A DNA stretch of 64,000 nucleotides from Pelotomaculum propionicicum. GTDB lineage: Bacteria > Bacillota > Desulfotomaculia > Desulfotomaculales > Pelotomaculaceae. Position 1 is the first letter of the stretch, and every line of letters starts with the position of its first letter. The stretch spans positions 1 through 64,000 of the forward strand of contig NZ_QFFZ01000007.1 of NCBI RefSeq assembly GCF_004369225.1, written 5' to 3'. Below are positions 8,040 through 17,745 of the stretch, piece after piece. The translations under genes and the position numbers were made by a program. Under the pieces are notes generated by a model, which saw only the letters and a program-made list of their open reading frames with translations, searched no databases and was not told the origin of the DNA.

Positions 8040-9333
8040 TTACAACACCTCGCCGAGCCTGATTATAAACAGGCAGGGTGACAATGAATTTGGTTCCCCA
8101 GCCCGGTTCGCTTTCAACTTTAATTGTACCGCGGTGTGCTTCAATGTTTTTTTTGGCAATGGCCAGCCCCAGCCCTGTACCAGTTTGTTTAGTGGTGAAA
8201 AAGGGCTCAAATATTTTTTGCTGAATCTCAAGGGAAATGCCGCTGCCCCAGTCTTCAACCACGGCAAAAACCTGGTCAAATGAGTGGTTAGTGGATACAC
8301 GTACAGTTCCCCCGTCTTCAGTAGCTGCGATAGAGTTGGAAAGGAGGTTGCCGAAGATCTCCTTAAGTTTCTCACAGTCAGCCAATATGGCGGGGACAGG
8401 TTTGTTCAGGGAGGTTTCGATAATAACGCCCTTCCCGTATTGATTTCTGTATTCTGAAACCACATCTTTAAGAAGTTCGTTTAAATCAATCTCTTCAAAG
8501 CGGAGGTAGGTGTCACTGGAGAAATGAAGGAGGTCTTCCATGGTCCTGCTGACTCTGTCAACCGCTTCTTTGACAATTTTCAAATCTTCGTTGATGTCCA
8601 TTTTCCAGGAAGATTTTTTTTCAACAGAATAAAGGGAAAGCCTAATGGAGGTAAGAGGGTTCTTAACTTCATGCGCGATAATGGCGGCAGCCCTGCCCAG
8701 GGCGGCCAGCCTTTCAGCCTGCTTTACCTTCTGTTCCAAAACGGTAATTATATGATCTTTTTCTTTAAGGTCCTTTTCGTAGGTCAAGGCGTTTTTGACC
8801 GCGATGCCAATCTGGTTGGCAACCAGCTCCAGCATGCGCAGGTCCCTGATACTGAAATCACCCCGGCTTTCCGGGCGGGTGACGTGGATGGTACCGATAA
8901 ATTCCCCTTCCAAAATTATGGGTGCGCCAATACCGAACAGGATGCCTTCGCGCCGCATCGCTGACTGAAAATAGGGAAGCTTTTTAATATCCTCTACCGG
9001 GTGGATATCTGTGGACCGCCAGCCTTTTTTGGTGGCGAGCTGCTTTTTGAAAAGAAAGTGGCTTGAGATATTTTCAGCGAACTGTTTTAAAAGCCTGTCG
9101 CTGAATCCAATATTGGAGTGAATGGTCACCTTGCCGGTTGTTTCGTGGTAGAAAAAAATACCGCTTTTGGTATGTGGTATGAGCCTGGGCAAATAAGAGT
9201 GGACCGATTGAAGAATCTCGTCCAAATCCAGATGTGAATTGACAATGCTGCTTATATCCAGGAGCATCTCAAGCTCGTCCACGGACAGGTCCTTATTAAA
9301 TTCCCCTTTGCCGCCGGTCCTCGCGACTGACAT
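8029..9333 (-). CDS. Cytosolic GAF-domain sensor histidine kinase
   Basis: 434 aa without membrane segments. Residues about 20-180 form a GAF domain (LLDISSIVNSHLDLDEIL start; IGAPIILEGEFIGTIHV). A short coiled coil leads to the phosphoacceptor block IIAHEVKNPLTSIRLSL near 225, of the HisKA/NtrB kind, followed by N, G1 and G2 boxes (NLLSNSIAATEDGG, VEDWGSGIS, TGTGLGLAIAKKN). A soluble signal such as a redox cue or small molecule is expected at the GAF domain. NarL-type regulators usually pair with HisKA_3 kinases, so this HisKA partner is unusual. Start chosen from AGGGAGG 7 bases before ATG. Confidence 0.92.
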   Translation of the reverse strand: MSVARTGGKGEFNKDLSVDELEMLLDISSIVNSHLDLDEILQSVHSYLPRLIPHTKSGIFFYHETTGKVTIHSNIGFSDRLLKQFAENISSHFLFKKQLATKKGWRSTDIHPVEDIKKLPYFQSAMRREGILFGIGAPIILEGEFIGTIHVTRPESRGDFSIRDLRMLELVANQIGIAVKNALTYEKDLKEKDHIITVLEQKVKQAERLAALGRAAAIIAHEVKNPLTSIRLSLYSVEKKSSWKMDINEDLKIVKEAVDRVSRTMEDLLHFSSDTYLRFEEIDLNELLKDVVSEYRNQYGKGVIIETSLNKPVPAILADCEKLKEIFGNLLSNSIAATEDGGTVRVSTNHSFDQVFAVVEDWGSGISLEIQQKIFEPFFTTKQTGTGLGLAIAKKNIEAHRGTIKVESEPGWGTKFIVTLPVYNQARRGVVNDE

Positions 9334-9525
9334 TAAAAGCCTCCCTCTCGTTAAAAAATGAATAAATACTATATTAAATATTATTATAGTATGTTCTGCC
9401 TAAATTAGCACTTCAGAATTTTTTCATAATTATAAAAACATAGCTTTTTTTAACAATGCTTGATCAAAAAAAAGTTTGGGAAGATAATGGTAGGTAATAA
9501 ATATGGGAGCAGGGGGAGAACATAC

Positions 9526-10044
9526 ATGATTTACCTGTATGAGGGAGTTGAGCCTGTAATAGATCAAACAGCTTTTATAGCGCCGGGCGCCGTGGTAATT
9601 GGCAAAGTGCGGGTGGGCCCGCAGGCAAGCATCTGGTACAATACCGTCGTGCGCGGGGATTATGATCAAGTCAGCATAGGCGCCTGTACAAGTATTCAGG
9701 ACGGGTCCATCCTGCATGAACATGCCGGGTTCCCTCTCTTTGTAGGTGAAAGGGTAACTGTTGGACACCGGGTTGTGCTGCATGGTTGTACCATTGAGGA
9801 CGACGCTTACATAGGTATGGGTTCGATCATTTTAAACGGCGCGCGCATCGGCGCCGGCGCGGTAATAGGGGCTGGTTCCCTGGTGCTGCAGGGACAGGAT
9901 ATCCCCCCGGGCATGCTGGCTATGGGGGCGCCCGCAAAAGTGGTGAGGGCTATCAAAGAGGAGGAGCTGCCAAGATTCCGGGGAGCAGTGGGCAGGTACC
10001 TTAATCTGGCGGAAAAACACCGCGGCATTGTACGGTTAAGTTAA
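9526..10044 (+). CDS. Gamma-carbonic-anhydrase-fold hexapeptide protein
   Basis: 172 aa left-handed beta helix. Hexapeptide repeats run from IAPGAVVIGKV to GAGAVIGAGSLV. Zinc-site histidines appear in LHEHAGFP, VGHRVVLHGC and the segment between, in the order expected for gamma-class enzymes of the YrdA/PaaY group. ATG 9526 follows AGGGGGAG by 7 bases; an upstream in-frame ATG lacks a ribosome site. The group includes real anhydrases and proteins of unknown activity. It is a single gene convergent with the phosphate carrier. Catalysis is likely but not certain. Confidence 0.85.
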   Translation: MIYLYEGVEPVIDQTAFIAPGAVVIGKVRVGPQASIWYNTVVRGDYDQVSIGACTSIQDGSILHEHAGFPLFVGERVTVGHRVVLHGCTIEDDAYIGMGSIILNGARIGAGAVIGAGSLVLQGQDIPPGMLAMGAPAKVVRAIKEEELPRFRGAVGRYLNLAEKHRGIVRLS

Positions 10045-10049
10045 TCATT

Positions 10050-11048
10050 TTAAAAAAAGACAGATACGAGCAAATAAGTCAGGCTGGCGAAGATGGCGGT
10101 TATGGGCAGCGTGATCAACCAGGCTACGACCATCTGCTGGGCGGTAGTCCAGCGGACTGAGGAAAGACGCTTGGCCGAACCTACTCCCATGATCGAGGAT
10201 GAAATAACGTGGGTGGTGCTGACCGGCAGCTTAAACAGTGTGGCCATGATAATAATTAATGCTGACGAGAAGTCGGAGGCAAAGCCGCTGGCAGGCTCCA
10301 GCTTGATAATCCTGGTGCCGATAGTCTTGATGATCCTCCACCCGCCAACCGAAGTGCCGAGTGCCATGGCTAAAGCACACAGCGCCTTTACCCAGTCAGG
10401 AACATCAAGGGTCGTTTGAAACCCACCGGCCACCAGGGCAAAAGTGATTATGCCCATTGATTTTTGAGCGTCATTGGTGCCGTGGCTGAAGGCCTGCCAG
10501 GCGGCGGTAAAGATTTGCATGGTCCGGAAGTTGCGGTTCACTTTGCCCGGGTTGAAATTTCTAAAAATAGCCGCAATAAGGTTCATTATGATATAACCGA
10601 CAGTAAACGCTACCAGGGGTGAAATGATCAAAGCTTCGAGGATAGTTAAGAAACCCGAGAAATTTACTGCGCGCAAACCTTCGGCAGCAATAACCGCACC
10701 GGCTAAAGAACCGATAAGAGCGTGGGAGGAACTGCTGGGAATCCCGAAATACCAGGTAATCAGATTCCAGGCAATAGCTGCGATCAGGGCTGCCGCTACT
10801 ATGACCACACCGTGTTCCAGTTTGAGCGGGTCGGCAATTTTGCCTCCGATTGTTTTGGCCACACCGGTAAAGGCCAGGGCGCCGAGGAGGTTCATGAAAG
10901 CGGATAATAGAATCGCAATTCTGGGCGGCAGGGCTTTGGTAGAAATAGAAGTGGCGATTGTATTAGCCGTATCGTGGAAACCATTAATAAAATCAAATGA
11001 AAGGGCCAGTAAAACAATTACGGTTATGATGAACATTGATTCAACCAT
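10050..11048 (-). CDS. PiT-family inorganic phosphate transporter
   Basis: About 332 aa, with around 10 membrane helices. The two inverted family signatures are present: GFHDTANTIATSIST near residue 25 and SHGTNDAQKSMGIIT near 190. It moves inorganic phosphate with protons or cations across the cytoplasmic membrane. ATG 11048 follows GGGGAGAG; the open frame upstream overlaps the DUF47 gene and is not used. It lies 10 bases after that gene, the standard two-gene arrangement. Confidence 0.92.
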   Translation of the reverse strand: MVESMFIITVIVLLALSFDFINGFHDTANTIATSISTKALPPRIAILLSAFMNLLGALAFTGVAKTIGGKIADPLKLEHGVVIVAAALIAAIAWNLITWYFGIPSSSSHALIGSLAGAVIAAEGLRAVNFSGFLTILEALIISPLVAFTVGYIIMNLIAAIFRNFNPGKVNRNFRTMQIFTAAWQAFSHGTNDAQKSMGIITFALVAGGFQTTLDVPDWVKALCALAMALGTSVGGWRIIKTIGTRIIKLEPASGFASDFSSALIIIMATLFKLPVSTTHVISSSIMGVGSAKRLSSVRWTTAQQMVVAWLITLPITAIFASLTYLLVSVFF

Positions 11049-11058
11049 TTCTCTCCCC

Positions 11059-11673
11059 TTATGAGTTGCGCATAATGATGCCCTCCAGAATGTCAGCCAC
11101 ATCCTCGCAGGCATCTGATACCTCTTCCATCATATAATAGATTTCTTTTCTTTTGATAATTTCAATCGGGTCGGTGCAGGTTGAGAAAAGGGTTTTCAGG
11201 CTGTCCCTGAGCAGGTCGTCGGCCACATTTTCGAGGTCATTAATTTTATGGGTGTGCCGGGGCATTTCCTTTAATTTTTTTTCAACAAGGCAATTAATGG
11301 CGTAGGCTATCTCCTGAGTGCACATTTCAATATTTCTGGCAAAAAGCTTCATAAAATCGTCAACTTCGGTAACATTAAAAAGGTCAAAGCTCCAGGCGCA
11401 GGCCTCCAGCAGATCCAGGACATCATCAAGTTTTATGGTAAGCCCCAGGATGTCCTCCCTTTCCAGAGGTGTGATAAAAGTGTTGTTCAGGGCGCGTATA
11501 ATTTCATGAGTGTATTGGTCGCCTATGGATTCTTTGCATTTAATTTGAATGGCAAACTGCTCGGCATCTTCCAGGTTGTTCATTTCCTCCCGGAAAATCT
11601 GGGAAGTTACCTTTATATTTTCTACCACCTGCAGAAAATACTCAAAAAAAGTGTCCCTTTTCCTTTGAAACAT
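11059..11673 (-). CDS. DUF47/PhoU-like partner of phosphate transporter
   Basis: 204 aa, nearly all helical, of the DUF47 family that resembles PhoU. Acidic pairs in the helices (DDVLDLLEACAW, DLENVADDLLRDS, EEVSDACEDVADILE) correspond to the family's metal-binding repeats. The gene is directly upstream of the PiT carrier, its usual neighbour, and is thought to regulate uptake. A run of T and an AT-rich promoter-like stretch lie upstream. Confidence 0.9.
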   Translation of the reverse strand: MFQRKRDTFFEYFLQVVENIKVTSQIFREEMNNLEDAEQFAIQIKCKESIGDQYTHEIIRALNNTFITPLEREDILGLTIKLDDVLDLLEACAWSFDLFNVTEVDDFMKLFARNIEMCTQEIAYAINCLVEKKLKEMPRHTHKINDLENVADDLLRDSLKTLFSTCTDPIEIIKRKEIYYMMEEVSDACEDVADILEGIIMRNS

Positions 11674-11845
11674 AATTTCACTCCCAAGCTGTTGGTCTAA
11701 GCATATTTCTCTCTGATATCATACCATAACCGGAAGTTGTTAATGTTAAAACCATGTTAAGATTTTTTTAATAATAATTTAATTGCTTTTTGGATCAATT
11801 TGCGATACAAAGAAGTCAATGAAAAAATAAAGAAAGGAGCGGCTT

Positions 11846-12691
11846 ATGCAGATAAATTTTTCGGAAATTATTTGGATTGTTTTCTTGCTCATGGCCATAT
11901 TGCCTGTTTTAAAACAGCAGCGCCTGGAAATTATGCGGCTCAGATTGATGCGAAAAATTGAGTTGAGCCGCAAGTCACGGCTGATCACTCTGATCCACCG
12001 GCAAGAACTGCTCAGCCTGCTGGGCATTCCGTTATCCAGATACATCAATATTGAGGATTCCGAGGCTGTTCTCCGCGCCATTAGGCTTACTCCTGATGAC
12101 ATGCCGATCGACCTTTTAATGCACACCCCCGGCGGTCTGGTCCTGGCTTCGGAGCAAATTGCCAGGGCTTTGCAAAGACATAAAGCCAGAGTGACTGTGT
12201 TTGTGCCGCATTACGCCATGTCCGGCGGTACCATGATAGCACTGGCGGCTGATGAGATAATTATGGACGACAACGCGGTGTTAGGGCCGGTGGACCCCCA
12301 ACTTGGTGAATTCCCTGCGGTATCCATTCTGGATGTCCTGCGTCAAAAGGATAAGGACAAGATTGACGACCGCACCTTAATGCTGGCGGAAATGGCCGGA
12401 AAGGCGATAAAACAGGTAAGAGAATTTGTGTACTACCTGCTCTCTGACAAAATGGAGGAGGAGAAGGCCAGGGAATTAGCGGAGCTTCTATCCAGCGGGA
12501 GCTGGACCCATGATTACCCCATAGACAGTGACCAGCTTAAAAAGATGGGGCTTCCTGTGACCGTAGGCCTGCTCGACGAGATATACGCTTTAATGGACCT
12601 CTACCCGCAGCCCGCCCAAAGGCGGCCTTCGGTTCAGTTTATCCCGCTTCCTTACGGTCGAAGGGAAGGTGAGCAGGGGGGAAAAAGGTAA
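11846..12691 (+). CDS. Membrane-anchored SDH/ClpP-fold serine protease
   Basis: 281 aa. Residues 5-24 form a membrane anchor, followed by a basic stretch. The catalytic core shows HTPGGLVLASEQIA (oxyanion glycines) and YAMSGGTMIALAAD with the likely nucleophilic serine near 128, matching the serine dehydrogenase proteinase (SDH_sah) family related to SppA and ClpP. ATG follows AAAGGAGCGG. A role in membrane protein quality control is the family's usual guess. The proline/arginine-rich tail is not conserved-looking. It is followed by the deacetylase gene after 67 bases. Confidence 0.85.
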   Translation: MQINFSEIIWIVFLLMAILPVLKQQRLEIMRLRLMRKIELSRKSRLITLIHRQELLSLLGIPLSRYINIEDSEAVLRAIRLTPDDMPIDLLMHTPGGLVLASEQIARALQRHKARVTVFVPHYAMSGGTMIALAADEIIMDDNAVLGPVDPQLGEFPAVSILDVLRQKDKDKIDDRTLMLAEMAGKAIKQVREFVYYLLSDKMEEEKARELAELLSSGSWTHDYPIDSDQLKKMGLPVTVGLLDEIYALMDLYPQPAQRRPSVQFIPLPYGRREGEQGGKR

Positions 12692-12758
12692 GTCAGGGTT
12701 GTATTGATAAGTTTATTGCTTTTTTATAAATAATTACTTGTTTGGGGGAGGAGTTTTT

Positions 12759-13808
12759 TTGCGTACCGGTCTGGTATACGACACGGTCTACCTCGATCAC
12801 GAAACTGGAAATCATCCGGAAAAAGCCTCGCGACTGTCACATACATACAATGTGCTTAAAAAAGCAGGAGTATTGGAGAACCTGCTCATGATCAAGCCGC
12901 GACCCGCCGGCACGGATGAGGTTGCTTTGGTGCATAACGAAGAGTACATTAACAAGGTGAGGGATTTTTCCAACAGGGGCGGGGGCAGCTTTGGGAGCGA
13001 TAACAGCGGTTCCAGCGGCACTTACGAAGCCGCCATATATGCGGCAGGAGGTACCCTTACGGCCATAGAGGCGGTCTTAGGCAAACAAGTGGAATCTGTT
13101 TTTGCCCTGGTGCGGCCTCCGGGCCATCACGCCACACAAGGGCAGGCTATGGGTTTTTGTTTCTTTAACAACGTAGCCATAGGCGCCCGCTATGCAGTAA
13201 AGAGATACGGCCTGCGGCGGGTACTGGTGATAGACTGGGATGAGCACCACGGCAACGGGACAGAGCAGATTTTCTACAGCGATCCCTCTGTTTTATATTT
13301 TTCGGTGCACAGGGACTGGAGTTTTCCGGCCACTGGTCTCGCTGACAGGACTGGTCAGGGCAGCGGTGAGGGATACAATATCAACGTCCCTCTTCCCAGA
13401 AGGTCCGGTGACGCAGACTACGAATACGTTTTCCGGCAAATTCTCGTGCCCGTGGCTGAAGCCTACCGGCCGGAACTGGTTTTAGTATCCGCCGGGATGG
13501 ACTGCCATGCCAAAGACCCAATCGGGCAGATGAGCGTGACCTCCGGCGGTTTTCTGAAACTGGCTGAAATGGCCTGTGAAATAGCCTGCGACTGCTGCAA
13601 TGGCGCCCTGGTGGCGGTGCTGGAAGGCGGTTACAACCTGAATGCGCTGGCGGAGGGTGTGTTTGCGGTTATTCATACACTGAACAGGTGGGAGAAGCAA
13701 AAAACCAGAGCCCTGGAATCCAACCTCCCGGTAAAAAATACAGTAAAAGGTGTGGTTAATAATGTTAAAGCTATCCAAAAGAAATACTGGCCGGTTTTAC
13801 TCGTCTGA
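12759..13808 (+). CDS. HDAC-fold deacetylase (AcuC/acetylpolyamine-type)
   Basis: 349 aa with a complete class I/II histone-deacetylase-like active site: RPPGHHA (general base histidines), FCFFNNVAIGARYA, DWDEHHGNGTE (zinc ligands), SAGMDCH and LEGGYN. In bacteria the family deacetylates small molecules such as acetylpolyamines or proteins such as acetyl-CoA synthetase. Start is TTG at 12759, five bases after GGGGGAGGAG; an upstream TTG in frame has no ribosome site. It ends before a strong terminator. Substrate is not readable from sequence. Confidence 0.9.
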   Translation: MRTGLVYDTVYLDHETGNHPEKASRLSHTYNVLKKAGVLENLLMIKPRPAGTDEVALVHNEEYINKVRDFSNRGGGSFGSDNSGSSGTYEAAIYAAGGTLTAIEAVLGKQVESVFALVRPPGHHATQGQAMGFCFFNNVAIGARYAVKRYGLRRVLVIDWDEHHGNGTEQIFYSDPSVLYFSVHRDWSFPATGLADRTGQGSGEGYNINVPLPRRSGDADYEYVFRQILVPVAEAYRPELVLVSAGMDCHAKDPIGQMSVTSGGFLKLAEMACEIACDCCNGALVAVLEGGYNLNALAEGVFAVIHTLNRWEKQKTRALESNLPVKNTVKGVVNNVKAIQKKYWPVLLV

Positions 13809-13873
13809 GGAATAGGTATGGTCATCAGATTGAAATCGAACCTACACCGTTGATTTTCTTCCTCACAAACTTA

Positions 13874-13902
13874 GGGATGCCCTTAATGGGCATCCCGTTT
13901 TT
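13874..13902 (+). terminator. Terminator after deacetylase gene
   Basis: GGGATGCCC and GGGCATCCC form a perfect 9-bp stem with TTAAT loop, followed by GTTTTT. Confidence 0.85.
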
Positions 13903-13904
13903 GG

Positions 13905-14090
13905 CTACCGCGCCCCTGTCATAGACCGCTCGGCCCGTTCGATGGCAAGCCGGACAAGGTTACCGCAGTCTTTTGAGGAGACGTTGCCGAAGTAACCTCC
14001 GTCATTGCGCACCACGTTACCAACACCAAGCTCATCGGCTAACTCGTACTTGAGCCTTTCGGACATTACTCCTCCACGCCTTCTGCTCAT
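13905..14090 (-). CDS. Alpha/beta-type small acid-soluble spore protein
   Basis: 61 aa. The sequence begins MSRRRGGVMSERLKYELA, and the second half GNLVRLAIERAERSM matches the conserved block of alpha/beta SASPs in Clostridia. YELADELG includes the region cut by the germination protease. These proteins coat spore DNA and protect it from UV and heat. ATG is preceded by AAGGGGGG. It is a monocistronic gene, expected to be under sigma-G in the forespore. It is direct evidence that the organism forms spores. Confidence 0.93.
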   Translation of the reverse strand: MSRRRGGVMSERLKYELADELGVGNVVRNDGGYFGNVSSKDCGNLVRLAIERAERSMTGAR

Positions 14091-14189
14091 TAGCCTACCC
14101 CCCTTGTTAAATTGGGACGGCAGCCGTTATTATTGTTTGATTAAAATATTTATCATAACCCTGGAAAAATGTAGGGTTAAATCCCCCGT

Positions 14190-15344
14190 CTATTTAACCC
14201 TGGTCTTTTCAGCCAGGTTAAGGCCGGCGTCCCGGACAACCTGATCTTCAGCCGTCAGCCCGCTGGATATTTCAACATTTTCCTGGTCGCTAATCCCGGT
14301 TTTCACCAGTTGGTGCTTAATTCGTTTTTCAATTACCAGCATGACTTCTTTTTGTCCATCCTCTCTGGTCCGCACAGACTCCCTGGGCAGTGTCAGTACG
14401 TCCTGACGGCTCATCGTTTCAATGGAGACGCGCACCTCATAACCTGGCTTCAGGTTGACCGGAGCGGGCAGAGTGATAATTACCGGCACCCGCCGCTGAA
14501 TAACTCCCAGGGCAGAGGTTTTTTCCTCCGCCTGCGGGTAGATTTTTTTCACTTCGCCCACCAGCGCCTGCTGGCCTAATACCGGGGCTGTGACAGTAAC
14601 TCTTTGGCCTATTTTTATATCTGCCAGGTCATCGCTTAAAATATCGGCTTTAACCTCCAACTGCTCTGACATCGCAACATTGACCAGCAGTGTGCCCTGG
14701 TTAACCACCTGTTCCTGTTTTACCGGCAGGGTCAGCACAATACCGTTAACCGGACTCTTAACTGTCAGCTGCCGCTCCTTGGCGCTGAGCTGCTGCAGTG
14801 ATTGGTTCAGCCCGGCCCTCTGGGCCAGGGCGCTTTCCAGGATGGCGTTCTGTTCGCTTATATTCTGCCGGGCAGTATCAACCTGCAGCTTGGCCTTATC
14901 AAAATCAACCTGGCTGATTACCCCGGCTTGAAATAATTGTTGTGAACGGGCCAGGTTGTCCTGAGCGTCCTTTAATTCCAACTGCAGGCGCTCCAGGGCG
15001 GCACGGGCGCCGGCAGCGGCAGACGCGGCCTGGGAGATTTGGGAGTTTACATCGCTGATCTGTACCGCCAGGTCCAGGTTTTCCAATACAGCCAGGGTTT
15101 GTCCCTGTTCCACAGCCTGGCCGACCTCCACAGGTACTCCCACGACCCGGGCGCTTTGGGTGGCGTGTATGTCGTAGTTCGTGGCGGCCTGCACGTACCC
15201 GGTGTCGGTTACTGCCCGGATAATGCCTCCCTGCCGCGCCTGAACCGTCTCAACCTTTGTGCCGTCGTTGGCGTAAGCCCAGACGGTTATCACCAACACA
15301 ATCGCAACCGCAGTTGCCAGGTAAATTATGGTTTTCCGTTTCAA
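14190..15344 (-). CDS. HlyD/MacA-like periplasmic adaptor of ABC exporter
   Basis: 384 aa. Residues 5-25 are a membrane anchor, then a lipoyl-like half (ARVVGVPVEVGQAVEQGQTLAVLE), a long coiled coil (about 90-180, rich in A, Q and L) and the second lipoyl half plus beta-barrel (VKSPVNGIVLTLPV). This is the membrane-fusion protein layout. Start is TTG at 15344 seven bases after GGGAGGA, 13 bases after the permease stop. It is third gene of the ATPase-permease-adaptor operon. In a Gram-positive it would act on the outer face of the membrane. Confidence 0.88.
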   Translation of the reverse strand: MKRKTIIYLATAVAIVLVITVWAYANDGTKVETVQARQGGIIRAVTDTGYVQAATNYDIHATQSARVVGVPVEVGQAVEQGQTLAVLENLDLAVQISDVNSQISQAASAAAGARAALERLQLELKDAQDNLARSQQLFQAGVISQVDFDKAKLQVDTARQNISEQNAILESALAQRAGLNQSLQQLSAKERQLTVKSPVNGIVLTLPVKQEQVVNQGTLLVNVAMSEQLEVKADILSDDLADIKIGQRVTVTAPVLGQQALVGEVKKIYPQAEEKTSALGVIQRRVPVIITLPAPVNLKPGYEVRVSIETMSRQDVLTLPRESVRTREDGQKEVMLVIEKRIKHQLVKTGISDQENVEISSGLTAEDQVVRDAGLNLAEKTRVK

Positions 15345-15357
15345 TTTCCATTCCTCC

Positions 15358-17745
15358 CTAATCCCTGGTCTTTAATACTTCCACCAGATCAAGCGTTTTC
15401 ACTCCTCTGACCGCCAGGCGGTAGGCTGCCATGATGAAGAAGATCCCGCCCAGAGCCGACAGGGCGTAAGTGAGCGGGTAAATCACCACTTTGAAGGTAT
15501 AGGTGCTGTATAGATCGGAAGATGACATCATGGCCTGGATGTAGTAGTCAGCGAGCAGGCGGCCGAAAGGCAGGCCCAGGGCAACACCCAAAAGCGTCTG
15601 CAGCAAATTTTCTTTAAGCAGGAGGCCGGAGACCTCCTGTACTGTAAAGCCAATTACCCGCAGGGACGCCAGCTCCCTTTTGCGTTCCGCAAAACTGATC
15701 ACCGAAGCGTTGTAGACGATGGCAAACCCCAGTACTACTGCGAAAGCGACCATTACAAAGATGTAATAATACATGTAGTCCATCTGAGCGGCAAAGCTCT
15801 CCATTTCTTTCTTGTGGCTGAGCAGGGAGGATACCCCGGTCATGTCGTTGAGTTTGTTTTCCACCAGGTGGGCCTTGCCCGGGTCAAGCTTGAGCATAGC
15901 TCCGGAGATCAACTGGTTTTCCTGCAAGATCAGGTTGGTCTGGGCCAAAGTCAGGTAAGACATGCCGCCTATGAACTGCTGGCTGACGCCCATTATTTTT
16001 AAATTGCTGCGTCGTGTCGGGCCAAGGGGAAGAAGGGTTTCCACCTGCACCTCGTCACCCACTCGCACCTGTAGTTTTCTGGCTGTCGAACTGCTGATCA
16101 ACAGCCCCCTGTCCGGCAGCCGCAGATCACTGCCTGTCTGGCTTTTCAGCCTTTGCATTTGTGTGTTGCCGGGCAGGCCGATCAGGAGTTCCTCCTGGGT
16201 ACGGCCTGCGAAATGTATTTTCACAGGTATCTCAAATACCGGCTCAGCCCTGGTCACTCCATCCAGGCGGGTGATGTCCAGCAGTTCAGATTCCTTTACC
16301 GGTTCGGTGAAGCGGACAAAATAATCATACTTCTGTGAGAAGTATTCATTGATCATGACGTTTACGGTGTCCTGGAAGAAAAACGACACCACCATCATGC
16401 CGGTTGCGAAAACCACTCCCAGCAGGGTAACCGCGGAGCGGAAGCGGTTGCGCATGATTATCCGCAGGCACATCTTCCAGGTGGTATCAAGCCTGTGCCA
16501 CAGCCGGGACCAGCTCTCCAGGAAGATTTTACCCGACCCCCGCGGCGGCCCGGACTGCATGGATTCGGCCGGCTGGATGGCAAGCACCCCGCGGGAAGCT
16601 GTTAAGCCGGCAACAGCGCCAACACTGAGGCTCAGTATAAAACCGTACAGCAAGGCCAGGCTGCTGACGCCGCTGATTACCTCGGGCAGGTTAAAGAACT
16701 GGGCGTAGACTCTGGAAAGGAATGACGCCAGCAAGATCCCTGTTAAAGAGCCCAGCAAGGCGCCCAGCGCGCCTACCAGCACGGCATAGCTGGAGTAATG
16801 CCACATAATCTGAAAATTGTTGTAACCAATGGCTTTCATGGTCCCGATTTGCGAGCGCTGGGCTTTAACCATCCGGCCCAGCATGACAAACTCAATCAGC
16901 GCGGCGATGCCCAGGAAGATGGAAGGCAGAAACCGGGCCATGATCCGCAGCTGGTCCATCTCTCCCGACAGGACGGCATCGCTCAGCTGCTGTTTGCGCG
17001 GGTAACTGGCCAGGTTGCCGTAAGGTTCCAGGATATTCTTAACTCTTTCAGCTATTTTTTTCTCATCAGATCCGTGAGCAATTTTTATAACCACTTGATT
17101 AACCTGCCCGGAGAGGTTTAGAATCTCCTGGGCCTGGTTGTGGGGGACCATGAAGATGCCGAAATTTCCAGGCTCGGGGATCAGGCTGGCCGCATCCTTC
17201 ATCGGGTAGACAAATTCAGGCGCAGTAGCGGCGCCGACCACGGTTAAAGAGACCTGCCTGCCCTCGGCCACAATAGTCACCTTATCGTTGGGGGACAGCC
17301 TGTTGGCGGCGGCATACTGAGGGTCCAGCAGGACTTCCGCTTCGCCTGTCTCAGGGTATTTTTCAAAAAGCCGGCCGCTCAGCAGGTGCAGGCGGTTTAC
17401 CTCAGTGTTCATGGGCAGGGGGTAACTGGTCAGGCGGGCACTGGCCCTTTCGCCGTTTTCTCTGAGTACAGGCACATCTTTCTGGATCCGCCCGGTAGCC
17501 CGGATTACGCCGGGGACCGACTCAATCTGCCTGATTACTCCCTCCGGCGCCTTAATTACCTGGAAATAGTAATCAGCGAAATTGTACTCCCGGTAAAACA
17601 AGTCTCTGGACTGGATCATATTGTAGGAAACAGTGCTCATGGATATATAGACAGTGATGCCCAGCATCACAACCGCAGTAACCGCCAGGAACTGGCCGCG
17701 GGTGGTTTTGATCGTCCTAAATAACTTTTTGGCCAGGATGCTCAT
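15358..17745 (-). CDS. FtsX/MacB-like ABC transporter permease
   Basis: About 795 aa. One N-terminal helix (about 20-40) precedes a large extracellular domain, then a first FtsX block of three helices (about 275-400), another helix with an extracellular domain, and a second FtsX block at the C-terminus. This duplicated FtsX layout matches lipoprotein/drug mechanotransmission permeases. The ATG overlaps the ATPase stop (TAATG), so translation is coupled. It works with the adjacent ATPase and adaptor, exporting an unknown hydrophobic substrate. Confidence 0.88.
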   Translation of the reverse strand: MSILAKKLFRTIKTTRGQFLAVTAVVMLGITVYISMSTVSYNMIQSRDLFYREYNFADYYFQVIKAPEGVIRQIESVPGVIRATGRIQKDVPVLRENGERASARLTSYPLPMNTEVNRLHLLSGRLFEKYPETGEAEVLLDPQYAAANRLSPNDKVTIVAEGRQVSLTVVGAATAPEFVYPMKDAASLIPEPGNFGIFMVPHNQAQEILNLSGQVNQVVIKIAHGSDEKKIAERVKNILEPYGNLASYPRKQQLSDAVLSGEMDQLRIMARFLPSIFLGIAALIEFVMLGRMVKAQRSQIGTMKAIGYNNFQIMWHYSSYAVLVGALGALLGSLTGILLASFLSRVYAQFFNLPEVISGVSSLALLYGFILSLSVGAVAGLTASRGVLAIQPAESMQSGPPRGSGKIFLESWSRLWHRLDTTWKMCLRIIMRNRFRSAVTLLGVVFATGMMVVSFFFQDTVNVMINEYFSQKYDYFVRFTEPVKESELLDITRLDGVTRAEPVFEIPVKIHFAGRTQEELLIGLPGNTQMQRLKSQTGSDLRLPDRGLLISSSTARKLQVRVGDEVQVETLLPLGPTRRSNLKIMGVSQQFIGGMSYLTLAQTNLILQENQLISGAMLKLDPGKAHLVENKLNDMTGVSSLLSHKKEMESFAAQMDYMYYYIFVMVAFAVVLGFAIVYNASVISFAERKRELASLRVIGFTVQEVSGLLLKENLLQTLLGVALGLPFGRLLADYYIQAMMSSSDLYSTYTFKVVIYPLTYALSALGGIFFIMAAYRLAVRGVKTLDLVEVLKTRD

